64,000 bases of DNA, taken from Pseudomonas sp. RIT-562. Lineage in GTDB: Bacteria; Pseudomonadota; Gammaproteobacteria; Pseudomonadales; Pseudomonadaceae. The stretch is from NCBI RefSeq assembly GCF_026241895.1, contig NZ_JAPJIV010000009.1, positions 1 through 64,000 on the forward strand. Reading direction: 5' to 3'. The notes under the pieces are model-generated. The model was not told where the DNA came from, searched no databases, and saw only the letters and a list, made by a program, of their open reading frames with translations. A program made the translations under genes and the position numbers. This document shows positions 25,110 through 35,539 of the stretch, one piece after another (positions within the stretch are counted from its first letter, which is position 1; each line of letters begins with the position of its first letter).

Positions 25110-28100
25110 TTACAAAGTCATTGCGCGTTGAGTCAGCCAGAGCTCAAGCGCAGCCCCAGACATGGGGCGACTGTAAAAATATCCCTGTCCCAGATCGCAT
25201 CCTTGCTCTTTCAAAAATATATGCTGCTCTTCGTTTTCGACGCCTTCAGCAACGATTTTAAAGCCCAACGCTTGGCCAAGGCTTATAATTGCCTTTGTAA
25301 TAGCTACATCTTTTTCGTCATGAGGAAGATCGGATATGAAATTTCGATCAATCTTCAAGCTGTTTATGGGTAATAATTTCAAGTAGGCTAGCGACGAGTA
25401 GCCTGTCCCGAAGTCGTCAATTGCGGTAGATATCCCCATACCTTGCAGATTATGAAGTACGGCTTTGGAATGCTCAGGGCTTGCCAGCATCAAGCTTTCT
25501 GTTACTTCCACCTCAAGTGTGTTCGCGGAGATATTGTATTTTTGTAGCGTACTATTCATGAGTTCAACGTAGTCGCTTCGTTCAATTTGAAGAGCCGCAA
25601 CATTAACCGCTATTACACCTGGCGATATCCCATTTTCACACCATCGCTTGATGTCTTGGCAAACTATATCGATTACTTGCTCGCCAATTTGAATGATCAA
25701 CCCGGTACTTTCTGCTAACGGTATGAAATCTGCGGGCGGGATTAAGCCATTGATTGGGTCTCGCCATCGAACCAAGGCTTCCGCACCAACGAACTCATTC
25801 GTTTTAATGTCGATTTTGGGCTGGTACCAGACTTCAAACTCTTGGCCCAGCACTGCTCTTCGTAAAAATCTTTCACCGTCCATTCTTTCTTGCGCTCGCA
25901 AGGTCATCTCGGCTTGATAGAATCGGTAACCGTTACGACCATTTTCTTTCTTTCCGTTCATCGCTGTATCAGCTTGTCTCAGCAATTGCTCAGGGCTTGC
26001 AGATTCGTTCGATGCGATCGCGATCCCCAAGCTGGCGGTTATCAGGGTCGACGCTCCCTTTAAATCAAAGGGTTGCTCTAGTGAAGAAAGAAGTTTTTCA
26101 GCAACTAAATTTACTTCGTCTGTGGTTGCCAGATTGCCAAGTATGAATGCAAACTCATCACCACCCAGGCGTGATACTGTGTCACTCGGTCGAATGCAAG
26201 TTTGAAATCGGGCTGCAGCTATTTGCAGAAGCATATCGCCCTGTGCATGCCCCAAGCTGTCGTTGACTGTTTTGAAATCATCTAGATCTAATACGATGAC
26301 GGCCAATATCAAATCGCCGCCCTGCGTTTGTTCGATTGCGCGCTGAAGTCGTTTCTGGAAAAGCGACCTGTTGGGTAATCCGGTAACTGGATCATAATGA
26401 GAGATTCGTTCAAGGTCTGATTTAGTTTTATTAATTACCGAAAAGTCAGAGAATACCGCGACATAGTTTGTGATTTTGCCACTGTCGTTATAAACGGTGT
26501 TGATGGTCATCCATTGTGGATACATCTCACCGTTTTTTCTCCTGCTCCAGAGCTCACCTTGCCAAAATCCACGCTCTTTCAAGTATCGAATAATTTCTCG
26601 ATAGAAGGAGTTATCTTGATTCTCGGAAACCAGTATGTTTGGTCTTAAGCCGATAGATTCTTTAGCACTAAATCCGGAAATAGTAGTATAGGCATTGTTT
26701 ACGGATAAAATATGGCCGCGCTCATTGGTGATAATCACGCCGTCAGCTGTATGGTCTATAACTACGCCCGCGAGTCGAAGCTGCTCTGTATTTTTTTTGA
26801 TTTTAGTGATGTCAGTCGATATGCCTAATACACCTGTCGCGAATCCACCTCCGTCTTTCAAAACGCATTTCGTAGTTAAGTATGTATGGGTGGCGCCATT
26901 ATGGGTAATGTTTTCTTCAAATCTAAGAATAGCCCCGGCTGAAAGGACTTCATTGTCATTCCCTTGAAATATCCTTGCTTGGATTTCGGGCATGTGGCTA
27001 GCTCGCGGCTTTCCTTCGAGTTCTGCAAATGTGAAACCTGTTGCTTTTTCGAACATACGATTGCAAAGTGCTAAATTTCCTTTCGTATCGTACACATATA
27101 TCAAGGAAGGTGCGTTATTGACGATGTTCAGGAGCAAAGATTTCTGGGTGAATAAAGCTTCCTCAGCTGTCTTACGAACGGTAACGTCGCGTACAACGGC
27201 GTAAACCATTGGTTGGCCGGACAGAATCACTGAGCACAACGTCACTTCAGACGGAAACGTTGAGCCGTCAGCTCGGGTATGTAGCCACTCAAAGCGATGA
27301 GCACCCTTTGCGAGAGCAATGTCTAGCATCTCTTTAGACTTTACCGAAGACAATTGTCCGTCAGATTGATATTTTGGAGATATGTCCGCTGGGTTGACTC
27401 GATATGACTTTTGGTGATTTCGTAAACCAAATGTTTCGATTGCTGCGGCGTTTGCGTCAACACAAATACTTTCTAGACTCACTATCCAGATGGGATCTGG
27501 TGAGCGTTCAAACAAAGCTCGAAAACGAGATTCACTTTGCTGCAATGACAATTGTATAATTTTTCGGCTAGTTGTCTCTTCGGTCAAATCTTGCTGTCGC
27601 TTCTCTATTAATTGATGGCTTATAATAAGTTTGGCCGAAAAGTAAGTAAAGAATCCCGTGCAGAAGAGCGCGAAAAGAAGCATAGGTGATTCATAAAAAG
27701 AATTGGTAATCCAGCCTTCCTTTGGCAGAGCAGCGAGCTGCCAAGTCCCACCCGGTACTTCAACTGTAGTGATTACCGCATCTTCCTTGAATAGCGTCGG
27801 ATCACCGAATATAATACCTCCTGCCGAGCCCAGCCCATCCTGGCCACGCAGCGCGACCTGTAAATCATTTATGCTAGATATGCCCCCTACGAGCAGTAAT
27901 TTCTGATAATCCGCCACCACCGAGACACTGCCCCAATATTGATCTTTTCCTGTGGCATCGGTGACGAACACTGGCCGACGATTAACAAATGCCTTGCCCC
28001 CTTGAATTAATTGAACCGGCCCAGCCAATAGTGAAGTTCTATTTTCTCTAGATCGCAGTAATGCGCCATATTGATCGGCCAAGTTCCGATAATCTACGCC

Positions 28101-28568
28101 GATGAGCTTTTCGTTTGCCTGGATTGGAAAGACGTTATCTACGATGTCATTTGGTGCGAGGACAACGTGTTTTATTTGAGGCTGTAAGGATATTGCTTCT
28201 CTTGCTATCCCCTGAAAATGCGCAGCGGTAATGTCGCCATCCAACCTAACGAGCTGAGCAATACCCTCGGTAACGTCAAAAGTAGACCTTATCGCACTTT
28301 CCAGGCGCGTCTGTATATTACCTAGTGTCGAGCTCACTTGGGTTTTGGCTAGATACAAATTCTCCTGCTGCTCCAATGAGCCTAGCGCCAGCGATAGCAC
28401 GATACCAGACAGAAAAATGCTAGCGGGGAGAGCAAAGATCGTCCACGAATTCGAGATCGTTTTTGTGCGGGCCTGTTCGTTCGTATGTGCTGCAGTCGAT
28501 TTGTCCAAAGCGGCAGCCCTTTTGTTTATTCGAAGGGATGGGCGGATCATGAGGAGGCACCGACCCAA
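25110..28568 (-). CDS. CHASE-PAS-GGDEF-EAL cyclic-di-GMP protein
   Basis: The 1152-residue inner-membrane protein has a membrane helix (about 45-66), a periplasmic CHASE domain (about 75-285), a second helix (about 296-315), three PAS domains (about 345-720), a GGDEF domain with intact GGDEF (about residue 803; RLGGDEFAF) and an EAL domain (about 905-1140). The EAL domain carries EALVRWRD, ESLML, DDFGTGYSSL and KIDR. All motifs look competent for cyclic-di-GMP synthesis and hydrolysis. The ligand is unknown. Start 28568 is used; ATG 28550 would remove 6 residues. It is monocistronic and divergent from the Rieske gene. Confidence 0.95.
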   Translation of the reverse strand: MGRCLLMIRPSLRINKRAAALDKSTAAHTNEQARTKTISNSWTIFALPASIFLSGIVLSLALGSLEQQENLYLAKTQVSSTLGNIQTRLESAIRSTFDVTEGIAQLVRLDGDITAAHFQGIAREAISLQPQIKHVVLAPNDIVDNVFPIQANEKLIGVDYRNLADQYGALLRSRENRTSLLAGPVQLIQGGKAFVNRRPVFVTDATGKDQYWGSVSVVADYQKLLLVGGISSINDLQVALRGQDGLGSAGGIIFGDPTLFKEDAVITTVEVPGGTWQLAALPKEGWITNSFYESPMLLFALFCTGFFTYFSAKLIISHQLIEKRQQDLTEETTSRKIIQLSLQQSESRFRALFERSPDPIWIVSLESICVDANAAAIETFGLRNHQKSYRVNPADISPKYQSDGQLSSVKSKEMLDIALAKGAHRFEWLHTRADGSTFPSEVTLCSVILSGQPMVYAVVRDVTVRKTAEEALFTQKSLLLNIVNNAPSLIYVYDTKGNLALCNRMFEKATGFTFAELEGKPRASHMPEIQARIFQGNDNEVLSAGAILRFEENITHNGATHTYLTTKCVLKDGGGFATGVLGISTDITKIKKNTEQLRLAGVVIDHTADGVIITNERGHILSVNNAYTTISGFSAKESIGLRPNILVSENQDNSFYREIIRYLKERGFWQGELWSRRKNGEMYPQWMTINTVYNDSGKITNYVAVFSDFSVINKTKSDLERISHYDPVTGLPNRSLFQKRLQRAIEQTQGGDLILAVIVLDLDDFKTVNDSLGHAQGDMLLQIAAARFQTCIRPSDTVSRLGGDEFAFILGNLATTDEVNLVAEKLLSSLEQPFDLKGASTLITASLGIAIASNESASPEQLLRQADTAMNGKKENGRNGYRFYQAEMTLRAQERMDGERFLRRAVLGQEFEVWYQPKIDIKTNEFVGAEALVRWRDPINGLIPPADFIPLAESTGLIIQIGEQVIDIVCQDIKRWCENGISPGVIAVNVAALQIERSDYVELMNSTLQKYNISANTLEVEVTESLMLASPEHSKAVLHNLQGMGISTAIDDFGTGYSSLAYLKLLPINSLKIDRNFISDLPHDEKDVAITKAIISLGQALGFKIVAEGVENEEQHIFLKEQGCDLGQGYFYSRPMSGAALELWLTQRAMTL

Positions 28569-28949
28569 TGAATGCGTCTCATTGTGGATGACGAAGATGA
28601 GTAAGCGCAGTTGGAAAAATGGTCTCGCAAGAAAGACATGCGTCCGCTCCTCTTGTGACTACAACATTATGAGACGTAGTACGCTATTGAACTTTGGTAG
28701 ATTTTCGCCTGCGTCGCTGCTTATACCTATTGACAGTCGACAGGCCACCCTCTGCCAGGTTCAGTCAAATTGATCACCTGTTGCATGATTTTCAAAAAAA
28801 CAGTTGTTAACTGTTGATCGCTTGCGGTTGTAGAAGAGCGTAGATTGAGAATTTAAGTGATCGGCAAAAATTCGGTGCCACCAAGCCCTCACAGCGTCTA
28901 CAAAGCCGACTATGCTCGTAGACCGTAGCGACACTTTCATTTTATTGCC
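28569..28949. other. Divergent intergenic region
   Basis: No gene seen. It separates the GGDEF-EAL gene (minus) from the Rieske oxygenase (plus) and must carry both promoters. A TTGTTAACTGTTG tract at 28804-28816 stands out, but no clear operator is recognised. Confidence 0.4.
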
Positions 28950-30140
28950 TTGTCAGTCAGTAGGAGCGAACGAATCCGACTGTTCAAGGATCCAACCTTG
29001 CTAACTCAGACGTACGGTGCGCCGGGCGATAGATCTATGCTAAAAAACCTCTGGTATGTCATTTTACCTTCATCTCAGTTGACCAACGATCTGACAGCCA
29101 TTCGGATCGTTGGACAATCGTTCGTGGCATTCCGCGATGAACATGGTAAGGCGTGTCTGCTTTCCGACGTGTGCGTGCATCGAGGTGGATCGCTCTCCGC
29201 TGGCAAAAAGGTTGGAGGGAGCGTTCAGTGTCCTTATCATGGATGGCGTTTTGGTGCTGATGGCAGATGCACCCACATACCCGCTCAGCCAAATCTGAAA
29301 ATCCCTATCAAGGCTCGAATCGACGCTTATCCAACGATAGAGCGTTATGGTTGGATTTGGGCTTTCCTTGGTGATCTGCCAGAAGATGAGCGACCACCGC
29401 TCCCGATTTTAGACTGGCTCAGCGATGACGCCGTGAGAACTGTATCCGGTCATTTTGATTGGGAATCCAGTTGGGATCGCGTTATTGAGAACGGTCTTGA
29501 CTTCGCCCACGCTCCTTTCGTCCACGGTTCTACCTTCGGAGATGTCAACCACCCTGAGATAGAATCCTTTGATGTCGATAGCAAGGAATGGAGCGGTTCG
29601 GCTCGCATGATCATGCGAAGACCGGCACGTAAGGGCTTGCTCAGACGTAAATCACTATCAGAGTCTGTGGAAGTAGTCACTGTTCCTGGTTTTCATCTGT
29701 CTGGCCCGTGCACGACTCTGGAGCTTGAATTGCCTAGGGGTTGGAGGATCTACATTGTCTCCGCACATGTACCGCTCGATGCGAACAGAACGCGCACTTG
29801 GTGGATGATGGGACGAACTTTCCTCAGGTCTCCGCTCCTTGACCGCAAGTTTATCGTTAGCAACATCCGAATTTTTAAACAAGATCATGCGGTGCTAAAA
29901 AACGTCCGTCCCGAACGGGTACCGGACTCATGGCAGCAGGAAGTCTCATTAAAATCCGATGCGCTTCAAATTTCGTTCAGGAAACGCGTACAGGAGCTCG
30001 AGCACCGAGGATGGCGGATTGATGAATTACGTCTCGCTCAAGAATTCACAGGACGCAAAGCTTGCGCTGTACCGTGCCCGGAACGCCGACGCATTGATTC
30101 TTGGGCGATCGAACAAATCCCGGTTCATCCCCAAGAATGA
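28950..30140 (+). CDS. Rieske non-haem iron oxygenase, alpha subunit
   Basis: The 396-residue protein (TTG start) has a Rieske 2Fe-2S centre (Cys75-x-His77, CVHRGG; Cys94-x2-His97, CPYHGW) and a catalytic domain with the ENGLDFAHAPFVH block, giving ligands Asp184, His187 and His192. Members hydroxylate or demethylate aromatic or sterol-like substrates and need a reductase, which is not encoded nearby. The start is uncertain: ATG 29038, giving 366 residues and MLKNLWYV as in many relatives, is also plausible. AGGAG lies at about 28962. The substrate cannot be told from sequence. Confidence 0.85.
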   Translation: MSVSRSERIRLFKDPTLLTQTYGAPGDRSMLKNLWYVILPSSQLTNDLTAIRIVGQSFVAFRDEHGKACLLSDVCVHRGGSLSAGKKVGGSVQCPYHGWRFGADGRCTHIPAQPNLKIPIKARIDAYPTIERYGWIWAFLGDLPEDERPPLPILDWLSDDAVRTVSGHFDWESSWDRVIENGLDFAHAPFVHGSTFGDVNHPEIESFDVDSKEWSGSARMIMRRPARKGLLRRKSLSESVEVVTVPGFHLSGPCTTLELELPRGWRIYIVSAHVPLDANRTRTWWMMGRTFLRSPLLDRKFIVSNIRIFKQDHAVLKNVRPERVPDSWQQEVSLKSDALQISFRKRVQELEHRGWRIDELRLAQEFTGRKACAVPCPERRRIDSWAIEQIPVHPQE

Positions 30141-30154
30141 GTATCATCGATAGC

Positions 30155-30540
30155 GCATGAGCGCTCATCGGTTCGATATCGTTCTTTCGTTGGAAAATCG
30201 AGGGCATACAGCCAATGGCTAATTCCCGACGTGCCAATCGCTGCTGAGCGAGCAGCGTCCGAGCCTCCAGCAAAGGAATTACGTTCGCAAGGACAGGTAC
30301 TCGGCTTCCATCCTGCCTTTCGACGATCACACGAAAGTTAGTAATAGGTTGTTGAGTGATAAGAATCCGCGCCAGGTGGGCTGGTCATGAGGGCGTACAC
30401 GCCCTCCGGGGTGGTCTCGCCTCAGATTTCTGCTGTCTTTCGGTAATAGGCAACCAAGATTCCCTGCTCGTCACAGAGATAAACACCGACCGGAAGGTGT
30501 TCGATCAACTCGTGGTTCAGCTGGTTGGCGATGGACTAGC
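30155..30540 (-). pseudogene. PAS-domain sensor remnant
   Basis: Minus-strand reading gives LNHELIEHLPVGVYLCDEQG and LVAYYRKTAEI, a stop, GETTPEGVYAL, a stop and shift, and IVERQDGSRVPVLANVIPLL in another frame, followed by a garbled IGCMPSIFQRKND. This is the pattern of a PAS domain with its trailing '...NCF.DI.ERK' linker. The domain would once have fed a kinase or GGDEF output. Neither a start nor an output domain remains. Confidence 0.75.
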
Positions 30541-30765
30541 CGGCTGGAATGTGCAGTTTGATTGAGCTCTGCAGTGGAAGCATGTTGGGCTCATTGTAAG
30601 GTTGGGAAGTGGCAATCGTACGCCACTTATAGAATGGCAAACATCTATTCATTAGAAAACAGCATGGCTTTTCAGCTGGTATTAGACCGTTGCTCGTATG
30701 TTTTGATGGCAGGCGGATATCACTTTAAGATAGCTCGCTCAATTCAGCAGCAGCTATTTTTACCA

Positions 30766-31040
30766 CCATATCTAGTCAACGCTTACATCATTTAGAACAA
30801 GCCCTCTTGGCCGTCCTCGCCGCTGTTATGCAACGGGGATAGAGCGTTGATCAGGTCTGCTCGCAAGCCGTTGGTAGATTGATGTCGGATCGTTACTAGC
30901 AGTGGGCAAATCTAGATTTCAAGCACGGCGCTGCGGACGAAATTGACGAAGCATTGGTGCTGCTGCTTAGCAAGCTCCCGTCGGATTCAATCGTCGGTGA
31001 TCGAGCGACTCATAGTTTGGTGATGGGTAGACCCGGCTGA
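30766..31040 (+). pseudogene. Decayed paralogue of the protein at 11032
   Basis: Frame: SSQRLHHLEQALLAVLAAVM, a TAG, SVDQVCSQAVGRLMSDRY, a TAG (where the intact copy has Trp), QWANLDFKHGAADEIDEALVLL, ending at TGA 31040. The match to 11032-11286 is residue by residue, but two stops interrupt it and no start is present. Its 3' end overlaps the receiver gene on the other strand, as expected from the convergent arrangement of copy 1. Confidence 0.85.
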
Positions 31041-31420
31041 ATAAGTGCAGCGACGGCTACAACCATATCGTCCAAAGACCAGGGTTTGTGCAAGTAGATC
31101 GTGTCTGCCGGTACAGTCTCTGGGCCAATCAGATATCCAGAGGTAAGAATCGCGGCGATGTGAGGCCATCTACCTTTGATCATTTGTATAAATTCGGTGC
31201 CCTGAACCTGCCCAGGTACGCCATGATCTGCAATTACGAGGGGACACTCGCCGTTCGCTTGGAGCAGGTAGGTCAAAGCATCGTCAGCCGTATCAAAAGC
31301 GACAGTTTCAGCACCTATCTCTTTCATGATGTCGGTCAGCAGCATTTGTAGGGTCGGGTCATCCTCAATAACAATGACTTTCCCTCGAATCGGCAATATC
31401 CCTTCCCAATTGACGTTCAC
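31010..31420 (-). CDS. Stand-alone response-regulator receiver, copy 2
   Basis: The 136-residue receiver is paralogous to 11288-11698 along its whole length (VIVIEDDPTLQ, DDALTYLLQA, VIADHGVPGQ, ILTSGYLIGPE, LHKPWSLDD). The acidic pocket, acceptor Asp (about 65), Ser/Thr switch and Lys (about 112) are all present, so it should be phosphorylated. There is no output domain and no adjacent kinase. Identity looks roughly 60% by eye. The adjacent small gene decayed in this copy while the receiver stayed intact, suggesting selection on the receiver. Confidence 0.88.
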   Translation of the reverse strand: MNVNWEGILPIRGKVIVIEDDPTLQMLLTDIMKEIGAETVAFDTADDALTYLLQANGECPLVIADHGVPGQVQGTEFIQMIKGRWPHIAAILTSGYLIGPETVPADTIYLHKPWSLDDMVVAVAALIQPGLPITKL

Positions 31421-31780
31421 ACATGCCCTCCTGAGCTGGACAAATACGCCTGAATTCAGTGCAGATGTTCCAAGTGTAAGCGTAAAATTGTGCTTTGGCG
31501 CGAACTGCCGTTGACGCTAGGGCGGCCTCTTTAGTTGGAATCGCGGCCTGTTCAAGTCGTCCAAGCATTCGACTCCGCTGTGGCGCACCTGGCAAAGCTG
31601 CACGTCCCTGAGCAGGCGGGAAGGTGTGAGTTGCTGATCAAAAGTTCTTATTTTCTCGATCGGAGGCTATGCTTCGGGATGTGCTGCGCAGCTACAATCG
31701 CGTGCCTTTTCAGCATTCGGCGCTTTTGGCGATGGTCGCGCCTGGTTTAGTCATACCAAACCTATGAGTCGAAACACCAC

Positions 31781-32701
31781 ATGAATGATTTCGCAGATAC
31801 GTCCCAAGAAGTGCTTTCATTTTTGAGACGCCGGCTAGGCTTCGATCTGTGGATGGTTACCCGCACAGACGGTAATAACTGGACTGTTTTGCATTCGGAA
31901 GACCATGGCTACAACATCCCCCCTGGTACTGTTCTTAAGTGGAGCGACTCTTTTTGCAGTGAGATGGTACGCGGGAAGGGGCCAGGTATCGCGCCAGATT
32001 GCAAATTGGTGCCCTGTTACGCGGCTGCACCGATCGGACGGCAAATAGCGATCCACTCATATATTGGTGTTCCTCTATTACTGTCAGACGGTTCCCTGTT
32101 TGGTACGCTTTGCGCGATTGATCCTGCACCTCAACCTGAAAAAATCAAGGAAGATCAAGAGCTAATCGAGATGGTCGGCAAGGTGCTTAGCAAGATTTTG
32201 CAAATGGAATTGAAGGCTGATGAAGAAGCAAGCAGAGCAGAGCGTTTCAAAGCCCAAGCGCTTACCGACGGCCTCACCGGGCTTCTAAACCGTGCAGGGT
32301 GGGATCAATTGGCGAGTTCTCGGGATAGTCGAAATCGTCGGTATGGCAACTCTACGGCAATTTTAATAATTGATCTAGACGATCTGAAGCTTGTCAATGA
32401 TCGCTCTGGCCACGCTGCCGGAGATGACATTATTATGAGGGCCGCCAGTGCCTTGAAACAAGCTTCTCGAGCGGACGATATAGTAGCCAGGTTGGGCGGC
32501 GATGAGTTTGGAATCATCGGGGATAACTGCGATATAGCTGCTGGCGAAGCACTCTGTGGAAGAGTTAATATTTTACTTCAACAATTAGGCGTTAGTGCAT
32601 CTGTGGGATTGGCGATGGCTAACGCTGGCACCAGCATAAGCTCCGCTATGACCTTGGCCGATAAGCAGATGTACGAGCAGAAACGTTCGAAAAAGTTTTA
32701 G
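31781..32701 (+). CDS. GAF-GGDEF diguanylate cyclase
   Basis: The 306-residue cytosolic protein has an N-terminal GAF-like domain (about 8-140; SYIGVPLLLSDGSLFGTLCAID) and a C-terminal GGDEF domain (about 160-305) with intact RLGGDEFG (about residue 239). An upstream RxxD inhibitory site (RADDI) lies about 8 residues before it. It should make cyclic-di-GMP from GTP under control of a small ligand or another protein at GAF. No transmembrane segment is present. The ATG at 31781 has no strong site, and starts a few codons later cannot be excluded. Confidence 0.92.
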   Translation: MNDFADTSQEVLSFLRRRLGFDLWMVTRTDGNNWTVLHSEDHGYNIPPGTVLKWSDSFCSEMVRGKGPGIAPDCKLVPCYAAAPIGRQIAIHSYIGVPLLLSDGSLFGTLCAIDPAPQPEKIKEDQELIEMVGKVLSKILQMELKADEEASRAERFKAQALTDGLTGLLNRAGWDQLASSRDSRNRRYGNSTAILIIDLDDLKLVNDRSGHAAGDDIIMRAASALKQASRADDIVARLGGDEFGIIGDNCDIAAGEALCGRVNILLQQLGVSASVGLAMANAGTSISSAMTLADKQMYEQKRSKKF

Positions 32702-33137
32702 TAACTGGAGTTGTTAATGACGGTGCTCAAATCTATTCATAACTTGATGAATTATACGTCGCTGGAATCTGGGAAAACCTGTAGACAACCAGCCGGTCAT
32801 GTTAAATTCTTATAGGTTACTACATACGAAATGATGGCTAGAAAAAGCGTTTTTTGATACGGCATGTAGGGTGAGTTTCCAACTAACAGCAAGTTTTCTG
32901 GTGTTCTACGTGTGATAATTATTCATAAAAATATATGCGGACGGATGACGCTACAAGATTTTCGGTAATCTGTATTACAATAATTTCAAAAAACAAAGTT
33001 TTTGTATATAAATTTGATCCTTCTACTGAAGGGATAAGTTCTGGCGCTTCATCAGTACGACGAAAAATCGTAGTGTCCGGTACTTCATCGCTCAGACATC
33101 AGGTAAAAATGTTCTGTGCCGCCGGTTCTTGTTGTGG
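32702..33137. other. AT-rich intergenic stretch
   Basis: Convergent spacer between the GAF-GGDEF gene (plus) and the Cache-GGDEF gene (minus). No gene, repeat or clear terminator is recognised. The A/T-richness is higher than in the flanking genes. Confidence 0.45.
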
Positions 33138-34655
33138 TCATGTGTGCGCGGTTCGATTGCGACCGGTACGTTTGGCAGAGTAAAGCGCCGAGTCAGCCTT
33201 CGCTAGTAAAAGTTGATAGTCGACAGAATCTGGAATACACGTATGGACACCTAAACTAACAGTGACCACACCGGCAGGATTTTCTTGATGCGGAATTGCT
33301 AAATCCATTACCCCGCATCGGATTTTCTCGGCGATAATATAAGCACCGGTTGAATCTGTATCAGGAAGCAGTAATGCAAATTCTTCACCGCCATATCGTA
33401 CCGCTAAGTCCGATGGCCTGCGTATCAACCGCGCAGCGGTTTGTCCAACCGTAGTGATACATTGATCACCAGCGATGTGGCCGTAATGATCGTTATAGCT
33501 TTTGAAAAAGTCAATATCAAGCATTATCAAGCTTAAGGGTGATGTATTCCGAGTAGCACGAAGCCACTCAAGCTGCAGGCTCTTCTCCATATGACGTCGA
33601 TTTGCAAGTCCTGTAAGAGGATCCTGCAGTACCAGTTTTTCCAATGTTGCTTGCGATTTGGTCAAATCGGTTTCAATTCTAGCGCCATGACGTACTTGTT
33701 TAATTAAAAGAAACCCTACGAAAGTATTTACTAAGAGTACTGTGCCGATCATAGCTCCCATTTTAGCTGTTCCAATTCGCCAGGAATTTAGAATAGCGTC
33801 TTTGGAGTTTGCAGCCGCTACAACTAAAGGGTATTTCTGGAGTAGTCTATATCCGAATAGTCGATCTACACCATCGATAATAGATTTGATCATCACTGTG
33901 TCCGCTGGCGACAGTGGCAAATAAATTGAAAAAATTTCACTTTTTGCGAGCGAAGTGCCGATCAAATTTTCGGTGAAAGGTCTTCTAGCTATTATAGTGC
34001 CGTCATTAAGTGCTAAGAAAATTGCTCCGTTATCATCGATCGAAAATTTCGAAAAAAATTGATCAAAGTAGGTCATTTTTATTGTGGCCAGTACTACGCC
34101 TTTAAACTGGCCATCCCCGTCGTTCACTCGTCTTGTGAATGGGATGATCCACTCACCGGTCGTTCGGCTTATTATTGCTCTGCCTATCCGTGGTGTGAGC
34201 GTGACATTGTTTGCATGGAATATGAAGTAATCCCGATCTGAATTGTTTGCTGCGTCTGGTGTTGTTTCGAACGAAGATAGTAGCCAACGCCCATGTTTAT
34301 CATAGAAAAATAGACCGTGAAGCTGCTCTGTTGTGAAAACTCTCTTTGTGAGCAATTTTTGGGCGGCTTCGATATTAGTAAGAAAATGATCGTTTGAAAC
34401 TCTTTCAATTAGTTCGTCTAAAATTATGTTGGCTTCGTCGAAAGTATCTGTCGCTTGCTGCGCGATAGATTGTGTCAAATTTTCTGATACTATATTTGCT
34501 TGGGAGATTTCATACGCTTTGTTTTGAATTGACTGGAACCAGTAAATGCTCACAATCGAAATGGCTACCAGAATCATAAAAACAATCGATATAGCTGTGG
34601 CGGGTAATCTTCTAGACCAAAAGTATAAACCTTGGGTGGTCTCAGGGGTATCCAC
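33138..34655 (-). CDS. Cache-type sensor diguanylate cyclase (GGEEF)
   Basis: The 505-residue membrane protein has an N-terminal helix (about 18-40), a periplasmic double-Cache region (about 45-285; FDEANIILDELIERV, LFFYDKHGRWL, PFTRRVNDGDGQFKGVVLA in part), a second helix (about 300-320) and a GGDEF domain with the active variant GGEEF (RYGGEEFALLL, about residue 421). It should convert an external small-molecule signal into cyclic-di-GMP. AT-richness is higher than in the right half of the window, suggesting different origin. It stands alone. Confidence 0.93.
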   Translation of the reverse strand: MDTPETTQGLYFWSRRLPATAISIVFMILVAISIVSIYWFQSIQNKAYEISQANIVSENLTQSIAQQATDTFDEANIILDELIERVSNDHFLTNIEAAQKLLTKRVFTTEQLHGLFFYDKHGRWLLSSFETTPDAANNSDRDYFIFHANNVTLTPRIGRAIISRTTGEWIIPFTRRVNDGDGQFKGVVLATIKMTYFDQFFSKFSIDDNGAIFLALNDGTIIARRPFTENLIGTSLAKSEIFSIYLPLSPADTVMIKSIIDGVDRLFGYRLLQKYPLVVAAANSKDAILNSWRIGTAKMGAMIGTVLLVNTFVGFLLIKQVRHGARIETDLTKSQATLEKLVLQDPLTGLANRRHMEKSLQLEWLRATRNTSPLSLIMLDIDFFKSYNDHYGHIAGDQCITTVGQTAARLIRRPSDLAVRYGGEEFALLLPDTDSTGAYIIAEKIRCGVMDLAIPHQENPAGVVTVSLGVHTCIPDSVDYQLLLAKADSALYSAKRTGRNRTAHT

Positions 34656-35520
34656 AGTTTCTCCTATGATCTTGCCATTAACAGTTTTTTACAGACGAAG
34701 CAGCTCAAAACTATGCCGAGTATGTGGGATTTCTCATCTCGAGCGAGGGTGTTTTTATTGACTTAATGTGACAAGCGGAAACTTCGCGGATATGTCTTGC
34801 AACAAATGTGCCTGCTAGTTGCGCGAGCATGGTTCGACCGGAACCGTTGCAACCAACCATTACTGGAAGCGTTAACCACATGAAGTGCACCTATCACCTG
34901 CTCGCAACGGCGCGAGTATAGACGCAGGCGGACGTGGTCAAGACGTTCAGATTTCAACCTGGAACTTGCTACGCTTCTTAAAAAGCCTCCCCACGCCCCA
35001 ACAGACTTCCACGTTGACAAACGAACTGCCTCCGCTGGTACTGACGCGGCTCGACTCAAGGCACAGGGGAGCTGAAATTCATATCTACTTTTACAATATC
35101 TGGCATGCCTCTCAACATTACGATGGAGTCGCTGCGTTTTTGAGCATCTGAGTCCTGCCAACGCGAGAACTTGGTAAGTCATGGGCCAAGCCTATGGACA
35201 AATGCTGATGCCCTTATCTTCGGTTCATCACATTCATAGGTGTGCTTGCCAGACGCTTACATTCGTCCCCTAAGCGTAGGAGAGCAACCGTAGTTGGCTG
35301 TTCAGCGCACGCCAATGGCGACGTCCAGCTCGCACGTAGCTGGCTGCGTTTCCATTCCAATACTCCGACCAGTTGCGCTCCGCTGTTGGCTCGTTCATGG
35401 CTTGGATGCGCGTCTTAGGCCGAGGGCAGGTCGGTCAAGGCGGTTTAGAGCGGGCGGAGTACAAACACTGAATCGATGCCAGCAACATAAAGCCCACACG
35501 CAAGAGCCGAAGCAGTAGAT
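34656..35520. other. Long stretch without a recognised gene
   Basis: Several medium open frames cross this stretch on both strands, but none has a ribosome binding site, family motif or plausible composition. It lies between a c-di-GMP gene and a structured region, and is likely decayed DNA. A 3' direct gene signal was not found. Confidence 0.5.
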
Positions 35521-35539
35521 GGGGCACTAGAGCCGAATG

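Noticed and set aside
30562..30795. 77-residue + strand frame between the PAS remnant and the decayed small gene
   Set aside because: No ribosome binding site, no motif, lies in decayed DNA.
32935..33183. 82-residue + strand frame before the Cache-GGDEF gene
   Set aside because: AT-rich, overlaps the GGDEF gene end on the other strand and has no coding features.
34763..35182. 139-residue minus-strand open frame
   Set aside because: Arg/Ser-rich, no start signal or family motif; looks like chance in a gene-poor stretch.
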